The translations under genes and the position numbers were made by a program. This document shows, piece after piece, positions 10,754 through 22,300 of a stretch of 64,000 bases of DNA. A model generated the notes under the pieces. That model made no database searches and was not told where the DNA came from. It saw nothing but the letters and a program-made list of their open reading frames with translations. Position 1 is the first letter of the stretch; each line of letters opens with the position of its first letter. Source of the stretch: Liolophura sinensis (lineage: Eukaryota > Mollusca > Polyplacophora > Chitonida > Chitonidae); contig NC_088303.1 of NCBI RefSeq assembly GCF_032854445.1, positions 20,467,501-20,531,500 on the forward strand, given 5' to 3'.

Positions 10754-11004
10754 CGAATTCTGTGATGAAATCAAAAATTGGCGGTGAAAAATCTGGTTGA
10801 CTCCTTTTATGAAATTTTCAAAATCGACCGATTTTCAGTTTGTGCATGCCCATTAGCGCACAACAGCAAATGCACGTTAATCCTTGATATACCGCGTCCG
10901 CCTGATTATTGCGATAGTGTGTACACAATTTCATTGCGATCTGGTATATATCAAGGGAGATGTCAAACAATGTTTTGTTTGGAACTTACTTTTGTTGCAC
11001 TGCT
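10754..11004 (-). repeat. Right terminal inverted repeat of the Tc1-like element
   Basis: Inverted partner of 8830-9080. It lies immediately inside the TA at 11005-11006. Confidence 0.92.
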
Positions 11005-11177
11005 TATATTGTAATCAGTGTAGTGAAGTATCTGCACACTCATACACATTATTGCAGAATTTTGTTCAATCATGTTTAAAAAAGCTACGAATTTCTCGTC
11101 AGCAATAATTACTGAATATCAATAACTATATCAATATGCCAGTAACATGCGTATGGTGGGTTTACCCCAAGTTCTGC

Positions 11178-11289
11178 GCGGCGCAATGACCTGGGGGCTA
11201 GCTCTTATCACTCTGGTCGCTGGGAGTTCAAGTCCAATTAATGTTGGCTTCTTCTCCGGCCGTACGTCGCAAGCTCTGTCAGCAGCAGA
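11178..11289 (+). repeat. AAAT-tailed SINE, head and first part of body only
   Basis: tRNA-like head with B box gggagttcaagtccaatta, then the body ttggcttcttctccggccgt. The copy stops abruptly at 11289, where an inverted-repeat element starts. Confidence 0.7.
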
Positions 11290-12064
11290 GTGGTTGTATA
11301 CCTGTATGTAAATTTATGTCATGTAAAAACGTTGTGTAGAAATGTAGGTGAAGTTACACACACAAATAAAATGGTTACCCTGTACTGTAAATTGCCGCGC
11401 TCACAGCAGATGTATCAGACTGCCGTTTTCGCTGTATTAAAATACTTCGCTAACACAACGACGGATATGTTCATGTGTTCCTTTTCAGCCAAAGATAAAA
11501 ATAAAAGTTAAAAAAGTGTATTACATCACGAAAATCCGTCATGAGCTATATGGTCCATAAACCCACCACATACAATTCAAGGTTTGTGTGCATATTTATA
11601 ATTCAGTGAAACAATTCCGATAGCTCGCCTGATCGAGCAGTTCGTAAAAGTGCATTATGGTCAAGTCATATGATACGTTCAAATACTGTTTTCTGCACCA
11701 AGATAAAGTAGAATGATTGACACTATCATGTAGAAATATTATTCTAGAAAATTCTGAGATCTACCAAAATTATTATACTGTGATTTGTTTATCGTATGTG
11801 TAAGGATTGCAGAGCAGAATTTTGGTATGTTATGTAAATCATTACTGTGGTAAAAAGACACTGTGGGGAGTTCGTGCACAAATTTACTGCAGATGCAAAT
11901 CGCGAACTGCATTTTGCAATCCATGTACCATGGGTGGCAAATGCACCCCTGTGAATGGCTGAGGAAATATTGAGCTATGAGGTAAAAAAATTCCTTGGCC
12001 TTCGATATGCAAATACATATAGCGATTGTACATGGCGTAAATTTACATACAGGTATACAACCAC
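11290..12064. mobile_element. Putative nonautonomous element with 36-bp terminal inverted repeats
   Basis: The arm at 11290-11325 (gtggttgtatacctgtatgt and onwards) is repeated inverted at 12029-12064 with about two mismatches. The 775-bp interior has no recognised coding sequence. No clear target-site duplication was found, so the element could be a MITE or a chance local inversion. Confidence 0.45.
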
Positions 12065-12703
12065 CCCAAGGATACACACGGTTTGTGAAATACGCCATAA
12101 ATCTGAGCTAGAAATCTTAAAATGACTTACCGTTGATGGTCCTCTGGCCTTCTGCCTGATTTCAGGTAGCCTGGAATCCACTAAAGCGCTAATGGATTTT
12201 AACTCTTCTACCCTGTGGTGGCTTATCCGTTGACAACTGACTGGAGTCTCATTAACACCGCGCGACTATTGGCGCTCACCGGAATTCTATTGTGCGAAAC
12301 ACGACCCTAAAACTGTTTCATCTCAAGGCCTGTTGACATCGTTTGCACTGTACTTCTGGTACATCTCGAGCACACCTGTTTTTCTTCTTTAGTCCAAGGA
12401 ATAGGCCTACTTTGAATCATGTCTTGGTACATTACTGTTGAGCGAATTCTAGACGATGGCTTATTAGTATCAAGCAAATTTCGTTTAGAATTTTTGGTAA
12501 ATCTTTATCATAAATATAGGCGACACAAAAACCACACTGCTTTTCCTCACCACTGTGCAATGTCTAAGCTAGCTTTAATAGGCAGTTTTAAACGACGGAT
12601 CCATTCGAAGAAAAAACAATTGTGAATTAACTTTACGGAGATACTGAACAGATATAATAAATGTGTGGAACATTCGGGTGACCTATCTGCGTTGCAGCTA
12701 CAC
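12065..12703. other. Intergenic sequence, no gene recognised
   Basis: Nothing recognised; a 68-codon plus-strand frame at 12419-12625 lacks any domain. Confidence 0.35.
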
Positions 12704-12961
12704 TGAAAAAAATTAATCTCTTAATTTTAACGGAGAGTCTGTTGCCGGAGTGATGCTAGAATGTATTCTGTTAGTATAACATAATACTGTGTCATATTTG
12801 ACAGAGTATTCCGTTAGTCTAGTAGAATCTTTATGTTAAATATGTGTGTTACATTTAACAGAATAATCTGGTGCAATTAGCGAATACATTCTAACATCAT
12901 TCAGACAATGATGTTTTAACAGAGACTTGCTGTTAAAATTAACAGATTATTTTTTTTGAAT
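12704..12961. mobile_element. MITE with long imperfect terminal inverted repeats
   Basis: The left end (aaaaaaattaatctcttaat, tttaacggagagtctgttg, gatgctagaatgtattctgt) is mirrored at the right end. There, reversed, it reads aataatctgttaattttaac, agcaagtctctgttaaaac, gatgttagaatgtattcgc. The arms are about 75-90 bp and meet over a short centre. There is no coding capacity. Confidence 0.8.
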
Positions 12962-13938
12962 ATAACAACATAGACAATTAAAAGCCAAACGGGTTTTCGT
13001 GATTTTTTGGCTTTGTTAATCAGGGAAAACGTGACGGCAGCGCCGACATCGGTGCTGATGTGTGTATTGAATGGATTGATCACCTGTTGTTGACCGTGTA
13101 AATAAAGACACAAAGATGCCTGTGGCACAAAGCGAACCCATAATCCATCACATACATATTGGACACACATGCCTCCACCTACAATTGCTTGACCTCGGAA
13201 GAACCAATTTAAATGTGATGTGCATCATTTTGTCTAACACCTTACTCACTTAGGCCTATCTTCTTTTATTATAACTTTTCACTTACGCAAAGGCAATCAG
13301 TTTTATTTATGAAGGAAACCACTAACCTTTAGTAAGTCACATTTTCCGACGTGTGCTGCTTTTCAGGTAATATTGGCAAAAGACAAGTGGTTTTCAAGCC
13401 AGTCTGGCTGTGCACATGATCAAACAAATGTCAGTCACCACTTAGATTGTCACAAAGGACCCACAAGCTGCAGGAGTAGGGGGAATTCAAAAATTCTTGT
13501 CCACAGCTGGGTGTGTTGTGCAGAGAGTGTCTCTTAATGTGAAACCAGCTTCATAGTGCCTCCGCTGATTTCTTAACAATTCCAGCAAGACAAACACATC
13601 CACACAGGGGTATTAATGGAACTTTATTTACCATTAAATGGCAAAGCAAACAAATATACTTTTCATCAGAAACAAACTTCAAACCAGAGTAAATATTCTA
13701 TGAAAGTACATACATGTCAGCACTATTTAAAATCAACATAAAATATCACATATAAAAAAATCATATAAAAATGAAAATCAACCCCACTCAAAAGAAAATT
13801 CTGTGATATTTAAAAATGAAAATCAGCACTACTTAAAGGTCAAAATTAGCACTATTTAAAAAGGTAAATATCGGCACCATTTCTACAAACGTATTTCAAT
13901 TTAGCTTATGTAGGCGTGGATACAAAGTGATGGATGCA
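12962..13938. other. AT-rich sequence downstream of the PARP gene; candidate poly(A) signal
   Basis: No gene recognised. TTTATT at about 13623-13628 is AATAAA on the minus strand. It could end a long (about 2.3 kb) 3' UTR of the PARP12-like gene, but this is only a position-based guess. Confidence 0.3.
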
Positions 13939-14075
13939 CAAGGTCCTAAGTACATGAACCAGGTTTTGGGTGCTAAGACGTCACAAGGTCCTAAGGCCAT
14001 GCAACAGGTTTTGGGTGCTAAGGCATCACAAGGTCCTAAGTACATGCACCAGGCTTTGTGTGCTAAGACACCACA
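13939..14075 (+). repeat. Minisatellite, 45-bp unit, three copies
   Basis: The unit contains caaggtcctaagtacatg, accaggttttgggtgctaag and acgtca, three times in a row. Two decayed units reappear at about 14305-14395 (caccagaatttgggtgctaa, caccagggtttgagcgctaa). Because 45 is divisible by three, it produces a spurious open frame on each strand. Confidence 0.88.
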
Positions 14076-14662
14076 AGGTTTGTGGTTCATCAATTTTTCT
14101 ATCTTTGACGTCAAATGTGTGCTTGTGGTCGGAATAACGGAAAACACACCAAAAATCTCAATGATTCACAGTAAGCGGCAACGCCAATGTTAACTTGTTT
14201 CATCAGAGACACAATGGATTACCACATTAGGAATGCACGTAATACAATACACTAGTGGGAGTGTTACTTCTATAGCGGCCACTCAATTAAGGATCTTGGG
14301 AAATGCACCAGAATTTGGGTGCTAAAATACCACAAAGTTATGGGGACGTGCACCAGGGTTTGAGCGCTAAGACACCATAAAGTTCTGGGCACATCTGTCA
14401 ACTTTCGGGCACTGTGCACACAACTCTGGCGACTTAATACAATACCCTAGACAGTACATGTCATTCCTTGAACCTTACCGCTGTAAATGAGAGCCACTAG
14501 CAACTCATCATGTCATCATTCAGTCACAGAGAAGTTGTCCTAACCAGGTTTAGGTATCTCAATGTGAAAAAATCCGTGCACAAGGCTTTTCTATGAGATA
14601 ATTCTGAAATGGGCCTTCTCAAATATTAGGGGCCTTCGTCTTTTTCAGTGGATGAAATTCTA

Positions 14663-14936
14663 TTTATTTATTATTTATTTATTTGATTGTTGTTTTACGT
14701 CGTAATCAAGAATATTTCGCTTATACAATGGCGACCAGCATTATGGTGGGTGGAAACCGGGCAGAGCCCGAGGGAAACCCATGATCATCCGTAGGTTGCT
14801 GGCAGACCTTCCCACGTTTGGCCGGAGAGGAAGCCAGCATGAGCTGGTCTTGAACTCCCAGTGATCGCATTGGTGAGAGACTCCTGGGTCATTACGCTGC
14901 ACTAGCATGCTAACCAACTGAGCCACGGAGGTCCAC
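14663..14936 (-). repeat. AAAT-tailed SINE, full-length copy with target-site duplication
   Basis: On the minus strand the 274-bp copy runs from a complete tRNA head (A box region tggctcagttggttagcatg; B box gggagttcaaga) through the body to the AAAT tail. The flanking 12-bp repeat gatgaaattcta occurs at 14651-14662 and 14937-14948. This is the best reference copy of the family in the window. Confidence 0.93.
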
Positions 14937-14948
14937 GATGAAATTCTA

Positions 14949-15925
14949 AAGGTCATATGATATAATCCTTGCCAATGCATAAACTAGGACCAAACTTTCA
15001 ACCTGAAGTGGGTTGCACAAACATGAAGATGGTGTTCAGACAAACTGGAAATTTTACCTATGTTTCACTGTCACACACAGATAAAAAATCAATAAGTAGG
15101 GCAACGTACCAATAACAGTGAAAGTCATCTCTCAAAGCAGCTGGCCCCAACCTTGTCCACAAAAAGCACTATTATGGTTAGATCCTGCATAACATCAGCA
15201 CACTACACACTGCCATGATTCTGATTGGCAGATATTGGATATTAGCATGAAATGTTTCTGCACTTTGATTTTTCAGACTTTAACTGTGTTCTTGTTTGAA
15301 AATATAGAGAAGATTAAATAAGAAAAAGCTTTACTGTGAACTGTGTGAGGTTTGTTGGTAGTTTTGTGGTACTATAAAATTCCTGAAGCTTAAAATATGT
15401 AAATTAACGTTAAAACTAAGTTTGTGTCAACATGAAGATACTAGGTAAGCATTCATCAGAGTTCAGAAATTGCATTAAACTAACACAAAAATGTTGTGCA
15501 AAGGCAAACGACTCATGCGGGTAGGATGTATCTGCTTTAATACTTATAAAGCAAATTTCACAACTTTTTGTTGGTAAGTGTACATGTACATTTAGTTGCA
15601 CACAGATGTAACAGGTGCCGAACTAAAAGACAGATGGACAGCCATCATTTCATAAGTTTCCGTGACAAAACAAATGAACTACTGTAATGGAAATCTATGA
15701 AAAGAACATTTCTTGCCAAATAATGACCAATACAAATAAAAACTGTCGGCTTTTCACAATTTTTTTTTAAGGATTGGGTTGAATTACTTTGTTTACTGTA
15801 TATAATAAGTTTGCTTAAAATGTTACATGACTTTCCAATATACAGATACACCAGTACTCCTTCACTGGCCTGGGCGTTTTCCAGATGTACATGCACAATC
15901 TGGGCACACTTCACAGGCACATGCA
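14949..15925. other. Downstream region / probable 3' UTR of the PARP12-like gene
   Basis: AT-rich, no coding frame with a domain. It lies immediately 3' of the PARP stop codon on the minus strand. Confidence 0.35.
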
Positions 15926-16355
15926 TCACCCTTCACTGGCCTTGTAGCAGATAATAAACTCTGGGTAGTACTGATCCTTGTCAAACAGTACGTAGAGGCT
16001 GGGATTCTGTGGATCATCAGTGCAGGAGTCGAAAAGTTTATTGGGGTTCTCTTCATCCACCTTGGGTGGGCGTCTCATCATCTTATCTCCCTTTGTCGTC
16101 TTACCAACCAGAACTCGTGCATAAAACATGAAGCGGAGGCCAACTTCATCTGGCTTTACATACCCATCTGCTTTGCTGGCTTGCACAGCGAAGTAAGCTC
16201 CCTTTCCATAACGCGCCCCAACAGCTGAGCCATACAGCCTCCAGTCAAAGTTTTGTTCGCAGATTGGGTCGACAGCTTCAGGGCTGGTGCCATGGAATAA
16301 TCTTCTCTCAATTGTTAGTCCAGGGCCATATTCACGCTTGAGCTTATCAGCTTTC
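15926..16355 (-). CDS. PARP12: PARP12-like gene, last exon: catalytic core
   Basis: 430 bp, acceptor gggctctgtttttag, stop TGA at 15926-15928. It contains the His (ERRLFHGTSPEAVDPI), the nicotinamide-pocket segment GSAVGARYGKGAYFAVQASK with the Tyr, and the C-terminal strand LYVLFDKDQYYPEFIICY. The whole catalytic core is open with no frame break. Confidence 0.95.
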
Positions 16356-19300
16356 CTAAAAACAGAGCCCAAAGTCTCTCCATCAAAGTCAACACCTCAG
16401 AAAATATGTATACTATAAAGACTTGATCATTATTCCTTATGTGTGTGACAATTAAATTAGCCTGTTTGCTACCGTAGGTTGGAAGCACTGGCGTATAAAC
16501 AAATCCAAGATTGTGTATTTCAAAGGTGCGGCTTCAAAGGATCTTAGTCTTTCGATGGACTTCTGAAACACAGCTGTCCACACCAAGGAACTTCATAGAT
16601 TCTGCTTGTATTCTAGTGATCCAAAAGAACTCCGAGAATCGCCCCAACAAGTTCACAGGCATACATACTTACATCTGGAACATGAACCAGAGAGAGCGGT
16701 TCTGTACTCTCTTAATCAGGATGATGGAGGTGTTTGGCATGGACATCAGAAATATATCCCTTATGGTGGCATAGTCACGCGACGTGGGTGGGATGTCCAC
16801 AGTTTTCATGTCCTCGCTCAAACCCATAGGTTTCCACTCACGGGGGAGGGTCACAGATTCTGACGAGTCCCTCTTGAACTTTTGTGCAGCCAATTCCTGC
16901 AGCCTAAAGCATCAGATATCGTAAAAATATTATGTTTATCATGAATTTTTGATTAACTGCTTTTAACAAGGAATATTTCACACCAACAACTGGCTTCAGT
17001 ATCACATGATCCACACAAGAAAATGTCGCCACACAGAACAAATCCCTTCGATGGCCGTCCAATAAGACAGCATTTTATACTGGTCGAAGTTGCTGTCGTA
17101 AAACGATTACGCAAATAACATAGCTGAATTTTAGTGATCTCATCATGTACTGTCATATGTGGCCGTCCTAACATGGGGAGACCTGATGTCCTACCTGTTT
17201 GATACACGTGTCCTCAGGTTGTGAACTGTCCATCTACTGTGTCTTATGGCATGTGCAACAGTCACAGTAGACTGGCCAGCCTGGAGCATACTGAATGCAT
17301 GTTCAGGTTCAACATTTGTAGGGCATGGCATGAGAATTGTTTATATCTCAAGGATTGTCAGTGTGTTTTTTTTTAAATCACCAGCAAATTCTGCACACAT
17401 CTGGGTGCTCAGCTCCATTGATATTGTGTTCATGTGACCTTGTACAAGTGCAGGGTCATGTTTTCACAAAAGAGCACGCTGCCTGCACCTCGAGTGGTTC
17501 ACCTTAATTCCAGTGGTTAGATGCGTCAGGTATTCACCCATATTAACTACCTTGTACAACACATCTTCAATATAATTCATTTCTCCAAATGGGAAGTTTC
17601 TTTTTTTGTTCATTATACATGCATAAGTGACATATCAGATGTACGTTTACCAGCAGATGTAAATTTCTTACGTTAACTCTTCAAGCTTTCCACATGTTTG
17701 CGAGGTGATCAGGGGCATATTCTGAAGCCATTATTCTGTTTTGACTGATAAAATTACATTTTTTATGAAGCCCTGAAACTTGACAATCCAACAAATGTAG
17801 TTTTGTTTCCAAAATCAAATTAAAACTGTGCATAAAGGGCACTAAAAGTTGCTCTTCATACGCCAAAAGGATGAGGAATTAGGGTACTTTCGTTGCTGGA
17901 AGCCAGTGATCTGTGGGAAAGCACAGCAACTTTGGAAGCATTCAAATGTGGAAAACCACACATGCCTGAGAGACCACTGACCTGGCTGCATTCTCTACTT
18001 CTTCTGGGGAAACAAAAGTTGGACGTCGTCGTAAGCGCCTCTCCGTGCTTGACTGCACATTCTTCTGTTTCATATTAGAGAAATCAACGATGTAACGAAA
18101 GCCACTGATCTTGATGGACAATTCTGCAGTTGGTTTTGTCTGATAAGCCTCCTCCAGCTTGGTTTGCACATCCTTCACTTGATTATTCTGATGTATATTC
18201 TGGAAAAGGAAAGCATCATCTCTGTCAGTAAGCCTCAATTTATTCTAATTTTGGATGATATATATGTCAACTAAAGGCTTACATGCTCTTTAAATCTCCA
18301 AGTATAATTCGAATATTACCCAGAAGTCACTGGTAATTGATTCCTTGGTAATTGCTGGAGTATTAGTGCAAAAGTTCTTTAATTTCATATATGACATTAG
18401 TCTGGTTTATGGGTGGAGGAAACCAAACCAGAAGCACCTCACAAACCAAAAGCACCTCACAAACCAGAGGCACCTAACAAAATGGAGGTAACTGTCAAAC
18501 CGGAGGTACCTCTCAAACCGGAGAAACTTTTCAAACCAGAGGTACAGTACAGCTGCTTTTCAGGTGAATATTCTATGCCCAAAACTCTACAACAATGCAA
18601 CAATTAAGACATGTGGAGAGTTTTTTTTTTTATTGCAGCTAATGATAACGTCACAGCATCATTTGCCTATGTTTCCAATCTGTACAAGCAAGTAAGTTTA
18701 AAATCAACACTGAGCATTAATATATCCTCTGTGTAGGAAGACACAATAGTCCCAAGCAGTAAGCTAAAAACACCTGTGTTATAGACTGGAATATTGCAGG
18801 AAACTGTCAAGCAGAAAAAATGCTAGTCAATGCACGAAGACAGGGCAGATGTGTCGTAAATAAGTTCAAAACAAGATACCTGAAGATACCGAGATACCTG
18901 AAAAACCCGACGTACCACCTTGGAGGTCAAACATCTTGTTCTAAACTAAAAGCAACAGCCAAAACAGTGATAGTGCAAATTCAAACAAGACGTCTCTTTG
19001 GTCAACAGGTTGGTAGTCCCAACAAGCCAGCACTTTAACCATCTAAGCCATCAAGGGCCCCAAGTTACCGACTGAACTTTCCTACATGTGACACACACAT
19101 AAATGTATAAACACTAGACTGATGGAAGACAAGTGGTCTTTATTTTAGACACAACATTGCTGACCACTTCTTATCACCAAGGCCTGATGAAGAGAGAGTT
19201 GCAAGAACACAAATTATTTGTCCAAGACGGCTTAAACATACACCTTATGAGTTGTAGGATTGACTAGGGATTGAAAGACAGCCATCTTAACTGCTCAACC

Positions 19301-22300
19301 CACTCCCAATCTATCTATTAAAGAGAACAAAACAGTTAAAATAGATCAGACAACATCAATATGAGAGTTTCAAGTTGTCTTTCCTTTCTCTTTTTTAGGT
19401 ACAAAAAGTCCTACTGTATCATCTGTCAAAAATGTTACACAACATTTGCTGACATTAATTTACTGTTTACCTGCCTAGCCATGCTCCAGAGGTACAAATG
19501 ACACCTCTTTCATCTCAGAGCTTCTAAAGTTCACAAATGTTCGGCTCCTCAATCTTCTCTATTCATTTACGCAATATAAAGTGTTATGTAACCGTTTTCA
19601 GGCACTTTATGTATGTTTACATTGTATGTTATAGAAAATGTAATCAAATATAGTTGTCTCATATTTCTGACGAGTCATGTGGTATAGTAGAACTCCTTAA
19701 ACTTTAGTGATAGGAGAGTTTGAACTAGAAACACCCCTTATGTACATACAATTTCGCAAGCAATTTCATCAGTATGTGATCCCAGCTGAAAATTGTTGTT
19801 CTGTGTAACTGACATCATGCAGGCCATTATACCAGTACACATGATATGGCTGATATATTACCAATGTTGCCTTAATCATTCATTCGATGGAATACCCAAA
19901 ACATCACTGGCTTCGTGCCCACAGAAATGTCAGGCACAATGGGGCTCTCCAGCCCTCTACGAAGGGCAGCAAATCACGAAACTCCTACAACATCAGTACC
20001 CTTGACTTTACTTATATAGCAAAAGCAGATGTGATCATTCATGGTGACTTGTTATGTAGTTGAAATCACTAGTAATTTTTTTTCCACACAGGTAGAAGGC
20101 ACTGCTGTTTCCAGGATTTGCAAGATTTGCTTGCCTTTGAGGGGGCCACAAACTGCACTCAGAGCCTTGTTTTGTTACCTTCTGACCACATGGCATCCAG
20201 CCTTCATCACTCTCCCAGTACCACGTCCACTTCGTGGCAAACAGCTGATCTTTATTCTCATTTACATACGAGTCTGTGGAGAGTCGACGAACAGGAATAC
20301 TCATATCGCTAGTTCTGGCAATCATGTTCATCGTGTTGAAGTCTACAGAAAACATCTGACTGGAAAAACAAATAAGCCAATAACCTTTTGACAGGATGTT
20401 TGTACTTTACTATTTGTGTAAATGTTTTAATTACACAGTGCATGTCTGTAATACTTAGTGACAATAATTAGTTAAGAAGCATCACCAATTGCTTATTTTG
20501 ACAAAACATTAAGAGTAAAGAAATCCACAAATTGACCATGACCCGGAATAAAACTACACCTTGAATATCATTGTGACAGAAAGACAAGCGCATTTAACGT
20601 CTCAGATAGGACTGTCACCCTTCTACAATCACTGTGCATGACCCAGTGCTTGACTCAATCCTAGCTTACCCCTCTACAATCACTGAGCATGATCTCGTCT
20701 TGATTTATCCTTCTGCAATCACAGTGCATGATCCAGACCTGACTTACCCTTCTACAATCACTGTGCGTGACCCAGTGCTTCAATCAGTCCTGACTTACCC
20801 CTCTACAATCACTGAGCATGATCTCGTCTTGATTTATCCTTCTGCAATCACAGTGCATGATCCAGACCTGACTTACCCTTCTACAATCACTATGCGTGAC
20901 CCAGTGCTTCAATCAGTCCTGACTTACCCCTCTACAATCACTGAGCATGATCTCGTCTTGATTTATCCTTCTGCAATCACAGTGCATGATCCTGTCCTGA
21001 CTTACCCTTCTACAATCACTGTGCATGACCCAGTGCTTCAATCAGTCCTGATGTACCCTTCTACAATTACTGAGCATGATCTCGTCTTGATTTATCCTTC
21101 TGCAATCACAGTGCATGATCCTGTCCTGACTTACCCTTTTACAATCAGAGTGCTTGAAGCAGTCCTGACTTACCCTTCCACAATCACAGAACAAGCTTCA
21201 GTCTTGACATTGCAATAGCTCTGCTCCAACAGCTGCACATTATCCCTGCTGAAGAAGTTCCATTTCATACCTTGCTGGAGGGTTCTGTACTGCCATACAT
21301 AGGGTAAGAGTTGGTGGTGATTTTTACAGCTTTCACCATAGGCACATTTTCCAGAGAGAAAATACAGGCAGATATCAGCCTCATCGAAAATGCTTATATG
21401 TAGGCTTCTTTTCACCACCTTAGCAGTAGATTTCTGTTGACTCAGGCTTTCCTTGGAAGCAGTTTTTGCTGATGAGCCTTTCTGTTTGCTTGTTCCTATA
21501 GCCTCTCCTGAAACAGCTTCACCACTGCTAGCTTGTTTCTCTTTCTTTTTTTTCCCCTGACCTCGTTTACCTCTTTTTTTCTTTTGCACTTTTGCTTCTT
21601 TAGATTCCTCCTCAGGCCCTTCATCATAAACAGATGAATCACTATTATCTGAATCAGTTGCCACCTTGCTCCAGCTGCCATGCCTTGGATTTGAGGGCTT
21701 GTCACGTTCCTGTGACTGTGGTCGACGATGTTGCTTTGAAAGGGGCTTTTTTGGACCTCTCACATCCATGGCGGACAGAGCCCTTATCTGGGCTTCAAGT
21801 CCTCTTTCTGGCCTGGTTGGCACCCTCAGTAGTCTGCGATATTCCATCAACACGTTCTTAGGTTTTTGGTCAACATTCATGCCACAGTCTTTCAGCCTTG
21901 CCTTGACCATAGGATCAAATATGTCATGGGAAAAGTCACAGGTCTGGTGGCTTTTTGGACAATTGCCTTCCACATATCCCTGGCACATGTGAAGCAGATG
22001 GCATGTAGCTTGGTTGTTACACAGGCCATGGTTGTAATTATGACAGAGCTGAGGAACCATCGGACTTGGTGGTCTTCCCCACTGATTGTGAGGGGAGAAT
22101 GTCAGGACATTGGGATTCTTGAACATTTTCTTACCCTCTGTGGCTGATGTTGATTCTTTTATCTTCAGGGCTGCGACATACTCATTTTTTACATCTCCAG
22201 GCTTAGCTTTTGTGTTAAAGCCTGCCTTTTGTAAGCACATTTTAGCTTGGGGGTTAAAGATGTTATGGCTATAGTCGCATTCTTTTCCACTCTTACAGTA

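Larger units (their letters stand above)
8830..11004 (-). mobile_element. Degenerate Tc1-like (DD34E) DNA transposon with long TIRs
   Basis: The 2,175-bp element is bounded by TA dinucleotides at 8828-8829 and 11005-11006. It has terminal inverted repeats of about 251 bp, at 8830-9080 and 10754-11004. Each outer end starts with A(A/G)CAGTGCA(G/A)CAAAAGT, and the inner TIR ends share cacagaattcg. A broken minus-strand transposase lies between them. TA flanks and a DD34E signature are the marks of the Tc1 group of the Tc1/mariner superfamily. The element is inactive as it stands. Confidence 0.95.

Noticed and set aside
13927-14193. 88-codon frame with GAKxSQGPK repeats
   Set aside because: It is generated by the 45-bp minisatellite, which is open on both strands.
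14850-14935. tRNA gene
   Set aside because: The tRNA-like A and B boxes belong to the head of a SINE with a target-site duplication; the rest does not fold as a tRNA.
15827-16228. 133-codon plus-strand frame
   Set aside because: Antisense shadow of the PARP catalytic exon.
20634-21218. 194-codon plus-strand frame with repeated PSTITVHDP-like peptides
   Set aside because: It is the translation of the 129-bp array (129 is divisible by three) and lies antisense within a PARP intron.
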